Source of the DNA: Lytechinus variegatus
Taxonomy: Eukaryota > Echinodermata > Echinoidea > Temnopleuroida > Toxopneustidae
Assembly (NCBI RefSeq): GCF_018143015.1
Contig: NC_054746.1
Coordinates: forward strand, 19,149,532-19,213,531
Length of the DNA stretch: 64,000 nt
Direction: 5' to 3'
The notes beneath the pieces were generated by a model, which saw only the letters and a list, made by a program, of their open reading frames with translations, was not told the origin of the DNA and made no database searches. The position numbers and the translations under genes are program-made. Positions 1-12,569 of this stretch are shown here, piece after piece (the stretch's first letter is position 1; the number at the start of each line of letters is the position of its first letter).

Positions 1-172
1 GCGTTGTTGGAGCGGTCATGGAGCAGAGAGAAAAAAAAATAATCACCGCTCACTACCGTTCACCATTTTCGATTTCGATTTTTTTTATTTAAAAAAAAAA
101 ATTTCCCCCAAATTTTTTCGACCCTCTTTCCCTACCGCTCCAACAACGCTCGGGCGGTGTGACCATGCCTTA
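1..172. repeat. Terminal-inverted-repeat element cut by the window edge
   Basis: Bases 1-16 (GCGTTGTTGGAGCGGT) are the exact reverse complement of 134-149. The right side continues with CGGGCGGTGTGACCATGCC to about 172, so the true left end lies outside the window. The interior is A/T homopolymer. Read as a MITE-like nonautonomous DNA element. Confidence 0.6.
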
Positions 173-1955
173 ACATACTCTTCAGGGAGAAAACAGACTG
201 ACTAGAAAACAATAGGTATTCATAATACATTCCTTTGTCCTTTTCCCTGGTCTCTTGAGTTACAGGTAAAAATATTTAAATATATGTGTATATGGATTCT
301 ATTGCTTGGGCTCAGTCATCCAGTATTATTTTTCAAAGCCTTAATACCCGACAATCAAAACCTAAAAGCTGGAACTGTGGCTAATGTGGGATAGAATGAC
401 CATCAAAACTAACCAGTCAACAACTATATAACATTTGCTTGGCCCAAGAGGTTGAATGTTTTTGTTTTTCAATTGAATACAAAGCATTGTCAAAACTAAC
501 AAACTTTTGTAGTATGTTAAACTTGATTTTTCTTGCATCAGGAATAAATATATAGAATAATATAGTATGCCACCGTGCAATAAAATGAATACTTTTAAGG
601 AATACAATTTAGACTGGAACTTTGATTATTCCATGTTCTTTAAACACAGATCAATCACTGAAACTTTTCATGACAACATGCTTCCGCATTCTGTCTCTGA
701 TGGACTCAAGTGTATATTGATTTTCCATAAAAGAAGATCGCATTAGTCAAACTCAAATTTCTAAACTTCTTTTGGTTTTCTGATTTTATGGGCCTTACAT
801 AAATCGCAGGCTAACCCCATTACATACAAGTTCATGCAGTCTTGAATACGTAATAGTAACAAGGTTTAGTTGTAACATTTTAATTTTGGAAATATATCAC
901 TGTCTTGTTGATTTTGCGATCAATTGCCGATGCACAGAAATAAACCACAAAATACATGATGGACGTGGTAGGCAATACATTTTTTTCTTTAAAGCAAAAG
1001 GGAGAAATTACCTCGATATCCATGTTAGTTTTCTAAAAATAAAGAGAAATGTGGTGAAAATTTAGGTACTTAGCATTAACTACGCATACATTAATTGCTG
1101 CAAAGCCTAACAAGCCACTGTCAAACATGATCTTGTCAAGAGCAATTTCTGAGTAATAATTATGAGCTACATTTGAACAAGTTAGTAAATAAGTCAAGTG
1201 GCAAATTAACTGTAGGCCTAGAGATGTTGGATAAATAGACCAGTTCTGAAACATATTCAAATTTATTCATACTTCTATGAGCATCAAGCGCTAAAAAAAA
1301 GGTGAATCTCACTGCTTAGCATCCAGTTTGCATGTATTACTTGTTGATATGTCTGGCAAGTCTTGGGCAAACTACTGAATGTTGGCATGAATTATCGTAG
1401 TGTGAGAGTAATATGGGCAGAATTTGAAAATCTTACCAAACCGGTCTATTACATTAAACAGAAAATGATCTACGAGCAACCTACAAATTATTAGGCCAAA
1501 AAAAGATTATTTCTTCTGAATCTATTTACTTCTAAGCAAACTGAGATGTACATGTGTAGATGTAATTCATAAAGAGAAAACAAGAAACTGGATCTCATCA
1601 AGTGATCTGTTAGGATAACGAGTTGAAAAACATTGTGTCCTCTTGTCTTTGTGTTGCCATCAAATCGATATGATGAGATCCTTGATCTTGCCTTTCTTAA
1701 CCAAGTCAGTTTGAGCTCACCAGGGAACTTCTTGTCCTGACCATGTCTACTTGATGAAAACTGGTTTACTGTTTCATTGTTCTCTCAACCCACTCTCCCC
1801 GTCTTCTTGTCCTAACTTATCTCGTCAAGCCAGTGCACTTTTAAGCTCCCAATTCAATCAGTAGTCTCAAATGCATGTAGTTGTCTAATCAAAGGGGCTT
1901 TCATATTTCGAACATAAGGCATTCTGTATCAGCACACACAAGCTTGAGTTGTTTC
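173..1955. other. aida 3' UTR and downstream flank
   Basis: AT-rich sequence with no convincing coding exon. The part next to 1956 must be aida 3' UTR. The nearest canonical polyadenylation hexamer on the minus strand is at 1262-1267. The rest looks like unremarkable flank. Confidence 0.5.
1262..1267 (-). promoter_or_regulatory. Candidate aida polyadenylation signal
   Basis: AATAAA on the minus strand about 690 bases past the aida stop codon, and the first such hexamer met. The choice rests on the hexamer alone. Confidence 0.35.
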
Positions 1956-2052
1956 TCAGTTCTCATACAAATTCAAATTGAGATGAAGATAAAGTGGTTT
2001 GGATGTTAACAGACTCAGCTTCTTCCTCTTGAAGTCCGTTGGCTTCCTATAT
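1956..2052 (-). CDS. aida: aida last coding exon (residues 281-312 and stop)
   Basis: 97 coding nt, acceptor CACTTCACAG. Encodes YRKPTDFKRKKLSLLTSKPL and then YLHLNLNLYEN, with TGA at 1958-1956. The C-terminal eight residues diverge from the vertebrate tail. Confidence 0.94.
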
Positions 2053-4588
2053 CTGTGAAGTGAATTACAAGAAAAGTAAAAAGTGGTTAAAATTGGAGTA
2101 CAAATAGGCAGGTTAGGGCGAGTTAAATAAAATCATCATGGAATGCTTTTATTCCAGGCATTTTACTGCTCTGGTCTCTGCTACCAATAAATGGAGCAAG
2201 CAATATAAATGAGAGTATAAAGTATCCTGAATATGGTAATATAAAGTCTGAGGAATATTTACATGTAGATTCTGAAAGAATAGTAGAGCACAATGCACAT
2301 AATAACACTACAGCTTAATAAGTAAAAAAAAAATGGGAAATTAAGTCTTCAAAATATTCTATTGAAATATGGTGAAAGAAATATTGAATTTCTGTATAGC
2401 AGAAGATGACCTAACAAATTGTACCAATGAACACCATCAGCATCTCTAGATGGTGTGTGCGCTCAATGAGATATCACTATTATTATTCAAACCAAGTGCA
2501 TTACTCTAGGAAATGGTATCTCTGAAGATTTGAGAATCCAAATTGACTTTAATCTTTTCAAATCAGTCATCATCACCAAAAACAACACAATCATCATGAT
2601 GCAAATTTCGAAATTCCTAATGTATCTATATCTAGCATTATTAAAAGTGCTTATGTTACTATTACCCATCTATTCAATTAGTCTTTTACCCAGGTGCAAT
2701 TGATGCACATTCTCCTCTCCCTGTGTCGCCATTTGAGGCATAGAGTCATATCTTATGCAGCTTTTAATATAAAATATGTCTGTTTTTCACAAAACATCTC
2801 ATCCCTTATTTTCACTGACAACTGTACTAAGTTGCTGAAATCGTTTGATCAGATTCGCCGAGGGCAAATTTGTGACCGAGATCACGGAATAGATGCTTCA
2901 TATAATATTCTTCAGACCTGTATCCTGTGACATACTACATGTAGATGCATTTAATAATTTGATTGTACATTTACACATAATTTACCATATAGGCTGATAT
3001 TTATGCTAAATTGGGTCATTCTCAAGAAAATGTCATAATTTCATGAAAAATTACGACTCAACCATCTTTCGACCCCCAACACCCAACACACACAAGTTTC
3101 AGTAACTAGCAATTCACAGATCTAAATAAAGATGCAAAATTCCAAATGATTGAGTAATGTTTTGGGTATTGAAAAATTGCTTGCATTTTCACTGGATATC
3201 AAGAAAATATGAGTAGTAAAATAAGTAATTGCCATCCATCCAAACAGACACCATGCAAGACGTATATGAATATAAATGCAAAGTTGCAAACTTAATTTTT
3301 TTTACATACGTTACTGTTATGGATGTCAACCAATACTCGTTTACAATTATTTCAAGCTAAAGCATTACTGGCAACCAAGCCATCAATCCATGTTTAAAAA
3401 AAAACCTGCAAGGTTGCTGGTCCACAGGCCCCAAATTAGTTGAGACTGATTTTTTTTCTTTTTCTGAGAATTACAAAAATGTATAACTAACTTACAATTC
3501 TATGACAAGTGGTCCATTCTTGATCTCATCCATCTCCATGAATGCAAAACATTTACAGCTAATTGTTCTCTTCTTTGCTTTGTAATGCTTGAACTCAAAG
3601 AATACTGCTGTACCTGTCAACACATTCAAAATAGAAATCTTGATAATAGTGATATTGATGGTTTGAACATGGGCAACCCTATTAGGGTCATCAGGTTAAA
3701 AATGAAAATTTAAAAGACAACAATGATAGAAATTGTGAAATATATGTCCATTCCTTATAGAATTAACCCTTAAAGATATATGTATCAATATTATTCTCAT
3801 TAATGAACTACGTGTATTAAAAATTACTGTATACCAAAAAAAACCCACCTATAATATTTGTGGCTTATAATATCAAATTAATTTGTAACATTTTCTCTCT
3901 CTTTTTCCCTCATTGGTTTTGCTCATCCATTCTCTTGTCGCATCTTTGCATGTACAAATATTCACACTACCAAACTATAAAACATGTTACATACATTTTC
4001 CCTTGGAAAGTAAGTTTTATTTTCCAGATTTTGCATACCTTTGGGTAATTTTTCCAGGGGTTTTTGTAACTCCACGTTTGCCTTGTAGATGACATACTGA
4101 TCCTCTCTCTTTGTGGCAACAGGTGTATCTTGTGATTTCATGACATCAACACCAGCCAAATCTGACATAGAAACATTGTTACAGTTATCTCAAAACTCAA
4201 CTCAGTGTAGCTATACTGGGACACCAATCATGTCATGTTCGAATGGAGGAGACAAAGTGCAGGACATTGATTGGATGACAAGGAAAAATACAATGAGTAA
4301 GCAAGGGTGCAAGTGAAAACTTGCATCTTTCCAGTTACATCATAACAGAGCCATTTGTACCATAGATCATGCTGGTGATATGTAATGCAGCCTTTCTGTA
4401 CATGGCTGGGTTTCCAACAATAATGATGTGGTCTACTCCAGGTTCATACTGTCTTGGGGAACATATTTGTTCTTGTCTATTATAGCTTTAGAGATGGTAT
4501 ATTTGGCTGAATGAAGCAGAAAGAGAAAGAGGAGGATCAGGAAGAAGTAGTAAGAGTAATAGTAGTATCAAAAGAAGAAGAAGTAGTA

Positions 4589-4630
<42 letters not shown>

Positions 4631-4634
4631 AAGA

Positions 4635-4719
<85 letters not shown>

Positions 4720-4735
4720 AAAGTAGTAGTAGTAA

Positions 4736-4768
<33 letters not shown>

Positions 4769-7700
4769 AAGTAGTAGTCGTTGTAGTCGTAGTAGAATTA
4801 AAAGAAGCAGCAGTAGCATTAGTAATAGTATAATTAAAAGGAGGTGAAAATGACAAAATAAAAAGAAAAGAAAAAAGAGAGGAGTTATCTCTCACCTTTA
4901 ACAGATACTGTGATGAAGGGATCAAGGTACGAAGTAGAATCTTTTAGACCAATCTTCTCGATATGAATTGACAATCCCGTCGTTCCAGGCTCATGGGCTA
5001 TCCTTGGTAAAAGAGTGCCTATGGGAAAAAAATATATCTTCTGTTAAAATCATCTTTGAAAAAATTAAAAGAAAACACAGAGTAATATATATCCTACTTG
5101 TGTCTACATGTTCATAGTGGTTTATTCATTTAAATTATAAGAGCACATCTTCAGAAATGTTTGTGCTTCTCTGTATGAACATTCCTACTCATGTAAGCCA
5201 CATTGAAATCTTGATTGCGCTCATGAATATTGCCCTAGATTCATAAATATCGGGAAGGGATAGGTATATTATTTGTATTTTCCTTGGTCTCAATGCGCAT
5301 ATTTACTTTGCATGCAGAGACGACGCAAAATATACCTTGTATTTTCCCTGGTCTCACATCCGGGCATTTGAGGATGCGTATAAAGAGATACGCTTCATAA
5401 GGATCTGCGCGCCAACAATATACGTCATAATAAAGACATCACTGGATCCAAGCGCTTGCAAGTACGTCATAATGGTAAAGTGCAGAGCCTAGACCCTGAT
5501 ATTAACAAGACACAATATAACTATTTTAAAAAGAAATATCACCATTATCACGATTTTTGCTCTAGATATCTGATTTGGATGATAATATAAATATTGACTG
5601 GCTCTTCTTTCGGGGAACATCAAATATATTGCCCTTAAAAGACCCATATTGCCCTCGTCTTAAGACTCTGGCCAATATGATTCTTTTGGTGGCAATATAT
5701 TTGATCTTCCCCTCAAGGCCAGTCAATATTATAAGTAAAATGAATCAGGAATGCAGACTCATACTTTGCCAAAAGACTCTGTCCTTCATCAGGGATAAGA
5801 CTGAAAGCATGATATTTGAATTCATCATCTTACCAGTAGGTTTGATGTTTTGAGATTTGGACTGAAGTTGTGGCGTAGCATCTTCTTCTTCCTCCTCCTC
5901 CTCTTCATCTTCCTCCCCCTCGATGTCAATCTCAAAGTTCTTTCTTGGTGACTTTTTTCTGTCAATGAAACATGGATGATAATGAATTAATTGATTCTAC
6001 CAAGCATACTCACAGTTGACAAAAAAAACGATAAGAGAATATAATAGTAAAAATAAAAAAATATTGCACAATTGATCTTCAACAAAAGAAGCTAACTGCT
6101 GAAATTTTAACTTTAAATATGTTGACGATCTTACTATAGTTGAGAATCGTTCAATAGAAACTCCTTCTGTATTACAATGTCATCTAAATGCACTCGTTAC
6201 CTGGTCATCTGACAATCATATGAAACTAAATCCGAATAAATGCAATGTAATCAGAGTTACTTTTTCTAAAAATCCACCATTACCTAATCTTTTGCATATT
6301 GGTGACACTTCTCTGCAATATTCAGAAACTGTTAAAATACTTGGTGTTTATATTCAGTCAAACTTAAAATGGGATAAACAAATTTCAGATATTATAAAAA
6401 GGTGTAACAGAAAATTGTATATGTTCAGACTTGTCAAACAATATAAACTCCCTATGTCAGACCTTGTTCAAATTTACATTGGATATATTCGTCCAATTTT
6501 GGAGTATTGTGTACCGGTTTTTAATGGAGCACTAACTGCTAAACAGGTTAAAGACTTAGAAAAAATACAAAAAAGAGTTTGCAAAATAATTCTTGGCTCA
6601 GATTTTATAGACTATGAAAATGCATTAACAAAATGTGGATTAGAATGTCTTGAAAGAAGACGAAAAAGACTGTGTTTGGAGTTTGCTAAATCTCTTTTAA
6701 AAAAACCCTCACTGTAATAACTGGATACCAAAAAGGAAATATGTCTCAATCTCATTAAGGAGTGTTCCAAACTTTGCTCAGTTAAAATGCAAAACAGATC
6801 GCTTTAGAAAAAGTGCAATACCATATTTCATTGACTTACTAAATTCTAAATAATTTCTTCTTTTCACATCTTGAAATCAACTCAAATGTTTGCCATTGTT
6901 TTAGTCTCCATTTCAATCCAATTGATATTTGAATTTTTAATTGTCTAATATTCCTCACTTTTTTAATATTGTATTTCCTTTTTCGTTCTATTTATTATAT
7001 TTAATGAATTTTTATGTACACTTGCTTTTTGAAATTTATTTATTATCTTTGTACATCGTAAATTGTAATTGTTTGCTTTTATCCGTGACTTGTGAACGTT
7101 TTATTGTAAACATGTTAATTTCAGCCTTCTGGCTTTGTAACATGTATTGTTTTTTTTATACGAAATAAACCATGATTGAAGTGAATTGAATTGAAGCCAA
7201 TTGGTGAAATAACGCAACAATTGAGTTTTATTTCTAGTATAGATTCATATTGAAGACAACTGGAAATAAAAGAAAAATTTACATCAGTTTGGTTTTGAAC
7301 TTAATAATACAATATTATTTTCATAGGATAAGTGAAATGTAGACTGCTGAAGTGTTCTTGATGCATTTTTCTATCATTTTCAAAGGCCAATAAATTCCTT
7401 TTACTGAAATTTCTGACAGATTCTGTTATCTTTATCTGAAGTATATCAAATAAATGTTAAATGATTGTTCATCTAATATAACATATTATAATTTAGATGT
7501 ATGGTTTTAAAGGTGCAGATTATTTGTGACGTCTTGCGAGGCTGTTTCGAGGAGACAAAATATTGATATTGATTTTTAACGTGCATGCCTATGTATACGT
7601 CCAATATTTTCAATATTGGACGGAAATGAATATTTTGCCCTTCCCACAAGATTATCATTGGTAATTAAATGATTGTGCACATGAAGCTATTGTAACATCA

Positions 7701-10700
7701 CAACGAAATTGCATTACGTATTAGTTGCGCTTTTCATAATTATGTAGACGAAGCGACACGCGCTACAGCTACATGTAATTTATGTGAGAATTTTTTTTAC
7801 AATACATACAATGCAATGCATGTGTGTGAATTCGTTGTTTACGTACCAGTACCGTACACTAGGCCTACTACTTAACGAACATTTCTTTATTAATTTATGT
7901 TTAGCTTTGTGGGGGTATCTAAATAATAAGCATATTGGATGACCAATTTTCGTGGGATGCGTAGAATATTGTTACTCGCTGAAGAACAATATTTCAATGC
8001 ATCCCACTCAAGGCCATCCAATATTTTCTAAATATTCATAGCCATTTTCACAGCCTTGTAAAAGTAAAAGAGGGAGTATTTTATTTATATTTCATTAAAT
8101 GGAAAACAAGAGACCATTTATAAACTTATGTTTTATAATGATCCTTGCTCTCAAAGAGCACATTTTCAAAGTGGAATGTTCACATTTAATGGTTCTTGAC
8201 TGCCCCCAAATGAGGCAGGGATCATTAAAAGTAATATTGTATTGAGTGAGTGATCATACCTTGTCCGTAGTGCTCCTGCTGGCAAGTCTACTGGAAACTC
8301 AGAAGGTGAGCTTGACAGCAAATCTTGCAAGGCTGGGAATAACGAAAGAAAGAATAGTAGGAGGTGAGCATCTGGTTTTGTAATGATCAAATATTCTTCA
8401 AATTGGCAAAGGATATATTCCGTCTGGTCCTTTTTACAAAAGAAGATTTACTTTATAGAGTACACATCAAATAAAATCTTTTAATCAAATAAACAATCTA
8501 TTTGCCATAGAGAATTCTTTGTCTCTGATATAACAAAACTTTCTATTTCTTTATTATACCATAGCTGGATATGAAAACTACACAATTATGAACATGATCA
8601 CTTATAAAATATGGTGAAGGAATAAAAAAAATCCTGGAAATATTTGTCATTTTCGGTCCTACATCCAAATCCTAGAATATTTAGTTGACTTATGAATGTA
8701 ACATACACCAAAGATTAATGAACATAGAATTATGTCATGTTTTGTGAAAAAGCAAAAAATGATACAGCACTATACATGCAAGCAAAAAAATTCATACCTC
8801 TATCCACTCTTTTCAACTCTTCAAGCGAAAGTTCATCTGTTGCATTTGGTGACTGTTGAAATAATAAAAAAAAAAGAATATTTTATATTTTGAGATTTGG
8901 ATATTCAGCTTTTAGAGCTTCATTGTAACATTGGTGCACATCTGTAAAAAAAATGAATATAAATGATTTCATTCTAGGTTTGGCAAAAGAGACCACTGTG
9001 CTTATGTAATATTTAAAAAATAAATAGCAGCATATATACTTTAATTGACTGCATTTTGGCAGATTTTAAAATAATCAAGATAGATTGTCAAGATAATGAA
9101 GAATCTTGGAATTTATAGATGGTCTTGAGGCACACGATCATGAAATATTCACTTTGAATGTGTTTACGATAAGTTTCTGCCAAATGCGCATACGTGCAGC
9201 ACATCCCATGCACAACTGCAATTCATTTATTTACACATATCGCTTACATGCTATGAAGAAAAAATGTAATGCATGATTAACTGTCTGGAGATAGTGGGGT
9301 GAATGAAATAAATGTTTGCCCATAAACATAAGGTTTTGAGAAATTCAGAGGCAAATTGGGCCATCATGTGGGTTGTCGCCCACAAGTATATCTGATGATG
9401 TAAGTATAGCCTTTGATAAAATGCTAAGATGATACAAGCAAGTTGTCGATTTTGACAGTTTCAAATTCTTAACTGGTTGCAACAGATAACATTACAGTAG
9501 ATTGCTGCATGATTGTGTACTTGGATATTGTAATTTGTTAACAAGAAATACTGAATAACAGAATGACTTTAACAGGTCTCCAGATAAGGTTCTTGTATGA
9601 TCATTAAGATTCATTTATAAAATGAATTGTTATCATAAATCTAAGTCAAATCACACATACAATTACAATCAATTCAAAATATCAATCACATGCCTTTATG
9701 ATACAAGGTTCTGAGCTACTATACGACAGTAGCCATAAACTGCCATAACTACATGTACAATGTATATTCACATTGGCACGTACACATATGAAACACTAGA
9801 AATTTGACGTGTCCAAAGGATACAGATGGCCACGCTTAACGCGATCAGAAATTCATTCAATATGATTAAACTTAGTATCGAGCAAAAACTAATATGCATA
9901 TATATAATGAACAAATTTAGACCTTTGAACCAACTCAAATATATAATGAGCTGTGACATTTGACCTGCGGACTCCTAATTCGAATTTAGCCTGTATTTTG
10001 GTGTCATCTACCTACACACTAAATTTTTTTTTAATCAATCAAATATTTTTTGAGTTATTGCGCGGAAACCAAGTGGGGGACGGACAGGGGCAACCCTTAA
10101 TGCCCCATCCAGACTTCATCTGCGGGGGCATAAAAATACACTGTATTTCACACAAAATGGACAAGCTTCTCACCTGTAAAGTTTCAGCTCTGAGACTCAG
10201 ACAGGCCATAATTTGTTGCAGAGTTTTCTATCAAATAAAACAGAGAATGAGAATACATAAATGCTGGATCAGTAATGTCAAAATCTTTGAAAACTCAATT
10301 AAGCAATGAATCTTTAAGGACAAGTCCACCCCAACAAAAACTTGATTTGAATAAAAAGAGAAACATTCAACAAGCATAACACTGAAAATTTCATCAAAAT
10401 CGGCTGTAAAATGAGAAAGTTATGACATTTTGAAGTTTTGCTTCATTTCACAAAACAGTTATATGAACGAGCCAGTTACATCCAAATGAGAGAGTCTATG
10501 ATGTCACTCACTCACTATTTCTTTTGTTTTTTTTATTGTTTGAAATATGAAATATTCTGATTCGTCATTGTCATGTGAAATGAAGTTTCATTCCTCCCTG
10601 AACATGTGGAATTACATTTTTTTAACATTTTGTGCTTCAGGCAAGGAGGTCCTAATCATCAAATTCGTGAAAATTGAAATATTGTATAATTCAAACAATG

Positions 10701-12551
10701 AAAAACAAAAGAAATAGTGAGTGAGTGACATCATCGACTCTCTCATTTGGATGTAACTGGCTCGTTCATATAACTATTTTGTTAAAAATAAGCGAAACTT
10801 TGAAATGTCATAACTTTCTTATTTTACATCCGATTTTGATGAAATCTTCAGCATTGTGCTTGTCTGATTTTTCTCTATTGATTCAAATCAACATTTTTCT
10901 GAGGTGGACTTGACCTTTAATTTAGCTTCTAACTGAGCAGGTACATACATGTAAGAATGTTTTACCCTGTTGCATTCATACCATGCATGAAAATTAATAG
11001 ACCCTGTTTAAAGAAAATTATTTCCAATGCACATGTTATTCAACATTTGTATGACATTTTTTCCTTGTGGGCAATCATGTAATGTAAGATGATTTCAGTA
11101 CTGTAACAGGTGTAGATGGTCTATAGGGAAAACATATTCAAATTTTTGTACGGGTGTGAATTTTCTTGATTATTTTTGCTTTATACTACATTTTGTAACA
11201 AACTCAATCATCGCTAGAGGGTATTCATTTGTCTCGCAATCTACTATGGTCAACAAGGAAATTCGTGATCACTCTCGCAAAAAGTGTTCACTCAATCATA
11301 TTTACATTTGACATTATATTTATATACAATACCAGTGCTACTCTGGTCTAAATGCAGTTATTTCATGGAAAAATTTGATAATATCGAACTGAACTAGTTG
11401 TTCATATGTCATCTAGAAATTAAATCTGAATTAAGCCAAATGTTCCATCAAAATTTTGATCAATTGACCGATTTACTAGTGTAGTCAAATTTATGGATGT
11501 TTCTTCCCTCGGGGCCTAGTAACGAGTTATTCCATTATTAAATCTGCACCTAACAATGGTATTTCAATACTTGGAATCCACTTTGCATACAATAGTTGTT
11601 GCTATGTTGGGTAAACCTCGGGCAAGCTTTCAGGTTGTTAGGGGCAACCTTTGTTAAACCGGTATGCATAAAATTTGAATATGTTAGTAAACCAGTCTAT
11701 AAACTGAATGAAGGTACCGGTATGCTGATTGGTGGGATTGATTGTGTTCATGAATATTCATAGGCACTATGATAAAAATGATCACATATGACATAGCAAG
11801 AATAGTTAGTGAACAAGTTCAATTTGCATTGATATGAGGGGAGAACAATAAATAACATTTCCATTTATTAATTACATCTAATTTCATGACTTTTACCTTT
11901 TGACTTTCAGAGAACACAGAAGGTTTTGCATTCATCTCCTTGTTGAGCTGCCTCTCCAACCTAAATTTGTAAGATAAAAGTCAATTCCATTCTTATTTCA
12001 TATAAAGCAAAGGTAAAGATTGTATCATAATGGGGAACTGCTGCATAATGCCAATAGGCTTGTGTTACAAAAAGATACATATAGAGTTGAAACAAAAAAA
12101 TCCAGAAAGTGTTTAGCAATAATTAAGTTTGACCTTGTCATGCTTCAGTGCCGACATGCACCTAATATCTAATGGGTAATCTCAATGATGATTACACAGC
12201 AGTGTTTTAGTCCAAATCCAACTCAGAATGTAAATGCACCTTTAAACTCACTTAAATCTTTCTGAACCACCAAAACTAAAATTACATGCATATCTGTAGT
12301 AGAAATACAGTTATAAATCAAATTGTCACAAGACTAAATGATTGATACTATTATCTCATCCTTGTAACATTAGAATGATGTGAAGAATTGAAATAAAGGG
12401 CACTAAAAAGGAATATTTTCTTTATTGCTTGGGCAATAACTTACATTTGGTATTCTTCAACTGCTTCCACCACCTGACCCCAGGAATCAAAATCTGTTCC
12501 CTTGCGTAATGATGTTTGCCATCTTGTTACTAGCTTGCCTCGCTCTCCCAT
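1956..12551 (-). CDS. aida: AIDA, axin interactor, dorsalization-associated protein (complete, 10 coding exons)
   Basis: Coding exons on the minus strand: 12551-12445, 11960-11897, 10227-10174, 8852-8798, 8332-8260, 5958-5834, 5018-4896, 4161-4039, 3613-3496, 2052-1956. They total 939 nt, or 312 residues plus stop; human AIDA is about 306. All junctions are GT/AG and all phases agree. Residues 1-117 form the N-terminal helical region, with the FDSWGQVVEAVEEYQ signature at 21-35. Residues 131-144 are an acidic linker. Residues 160-312 form the C2-type domain, with signatures IEKIGLKD, FFEFKHYK, KCFAFMEMDEI and YRKPTDFKRKKL, and end in LYLHL. Family knowledge: AIDA binds Axin, blocks Axin-driven JNK activation in dorsoventral patterning, and binds phospholipid; mammalian AIDA also acts in ER-associated turnover of lipid-synthesis enzymes. 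The introns carry LINE fragments, a foldback element and a trinucleotide repeat, but the exons are intact. Confidence 0.95.
3496..3613 (-). CDS. aida: aida coding exon 9, C2 domain (residues 242-281)
   Basis: 118 nt, acceptor GTTGACAG, donor ATT|GTAAGT. Encodes TAVFFEFKHYKAKKRTISCK and then CFAFMEMDEIKNGPLVIE, the best conserved block in the protein. Confidence 0.96.
4039..4161 (-). CDS. aida: aida coding exon 8, C2 domain (residues 201-242)
   Basis: 123 nt, acceptor TATGTCAG, donor AAG|GTATGC. Encodes DLAGVDVMKSQDTPVATKRE and onward, with the family QDTPVA and VELQKPLEKL motifs. Confidence 0.95.
4590..4800. repeat. (AGT)n trinucleotide microsatellite in an aida intron
   Basis: About 210 bp of nearly uninterrupted AGT/ACT repeat with AAG interruptions, between aida exons 7 and 8 and 96 bp downstream of the exon 7 donor. 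The long Thr- or Leu-homopolymer ORFs here are artefacts of the repeat. Confidence 0.95.
4896..5018 (-). CDS. aida: aida coding exon 7, start of C2 domain (residues 160-201)
   Basis: 123 nt, acceptor CCCATAG, donor AAG|GTGAGA. Encodes GTLLPRIAHEPGTTGLSIHI and onward, including IEKIGLKD and LDPFITVSVK, both close to vertebrate AIDA. Confidence 0.95.
5590..5730. repeat. Long imperfect hairpin element in an aida intron
   Basis: The left arm starts AATATTGACTGGC and the right arm ends GCCAGTCAATATT. Inner blocks pair too: ATCAAATATATTGCC against GGCAATATATTTGAT, with arms of about 65 bp. Probably a short foldback MITE. Confidence 0.65.
5834..5958 (-). CDS. aida: aida coding exon 6, acidic linker (residues 118-160)
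   Basis: 125 nt, acceptor TTGACAG, donor CTG|GTAAGA. It encodes a basic stretch and then an acidic run at residues 131-144, including eight consecutive Glu. This links the N-terminal domain to the C2 domain and is poorly conserved in sequence, though also acidic in vertebrates. Confidence 0.9.
6103..7195 (+). mobile_element. 5'-truncated non-LTR retrotransposon, RT C-terminal part and 3' tail
   Basis: The frame opens at about 6103 and shows FKYVDD, the RT catalytic box, at 6112-6129. It continues through LGVYIQSNLKWDKQ, RPILEYCVPVFNGAL and KIQKRVCKII, all typical of the RT C-terminal region in CR1/Jockey-group LINEs. A stop at 6715 and a +1 frame change break it; the second frame runs to 6853. 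AATAAA is at 7164-7169, followed by a TGAATTGAATTGAA tail. A dead copy in an aida intron, in opposite orientation. Confidence 0.85.
7599..7621. repeat. Short perfect hairpin
   Basis: GTCCAATATT, three-base loop TTC, AATATTGGAC. It shares the AATATTGG theme with the hairpins at 5590 and 7932. Confidence 0.6.
7932..8024. repeat. Imperfect hairpin element in an aida intron
   Basis: The arms begin ATATTGGATG and end CATCCAATAT. Inner blocks GTGGGATGC and GCATCCCAC also pair, as do AATATTGTT and AACAATATT. Resembles the 5590 hairpin in layout. Confidence 0.6.
8260..8332 (-). CDS. aida: aida coding exon 5 (residues 94-118)
   Basis: 73 nt, acceptor TTATTCCCAG, donor AAG|GTATGA. Encodes LQDLLSSSPSEFPVDLPAGA and onward; the EFPxD motif is conserved in AIDA. 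Confidence 0.9.
8798..8852 (-). CDS. aida: aida coding exon 4 (residues 76-94)
   Basis: 55 nt, acceptor TTTCAACAG, donor GAG|GTATGA. Encodes SPNATDELSLEELKRVDR, matching the FKLEDLKKLEP segment of the family. Confidence 0.9.
10174..10227 (-). CDS. aida: aida coding exon 3 (residues 58-75)
   Basis: 54 nt encoding KTLQQIMACLSLRAETLQ, aligned to the KTIGKIATCLELRSAALQ stretch of vertebrate AIDA. Acceptor TTTGATAG, donor CAG|GTGAGA. A long foldback element starts 85 bp upstream of its acceptor. Confidence 0.9.
10313..10920. mobile_element. Foldback element, family A copy 1
   Basis: Two arms of about 235 bp (10313-10549 and 10680-10920) are near-identical inverted repeats. The ends read TTAAGGACAAGTCCACC and GGTGGACTTGACCTTTAA. 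Shared inner blocks include TTCATCAAAATCGG and GAACGAGCCAGTTACATCC. Two related copies lie at 37666 and 62312. No coding capacity. Confidence 0.85.
11897..11960 (-). CDS. aida: aida coding exon 2 (residues 36-57)
   Basis: 64 nt, acceptor AAATTTAG, donor AAG|GTAAAA. It completes codon 36 as Met and encodes LERQLNKEMNAK and onward, ending in phase 0. Confidence 0.9.
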
Positions 12552-12569
12552 CTTCAGTATTGGTCTTCA
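12445..12569 (-). CDS. aida: aida exon with start codon (residues 1-36)
   Basis: The acceptor is ATGACAG at 12570-12576, followed by 18 nt of 5' UTR and ATG at 12551-12549. It encodes residues 1-35 plus two bases of codon 36, then donor AT|GTAAGT. The FDSWGQ motif fixes the frame. A leader upstream of the acceptor must come from a noncoding exon. Confidence 0.93.

Noticed and set aside
4488..4925. 145-codon minus-strand ORF rich in Thr, and an overlapping poly-Leu ORF
   Set aside because: Both are translations of the AGT microsatellite; the real exon here is 4896-5018.
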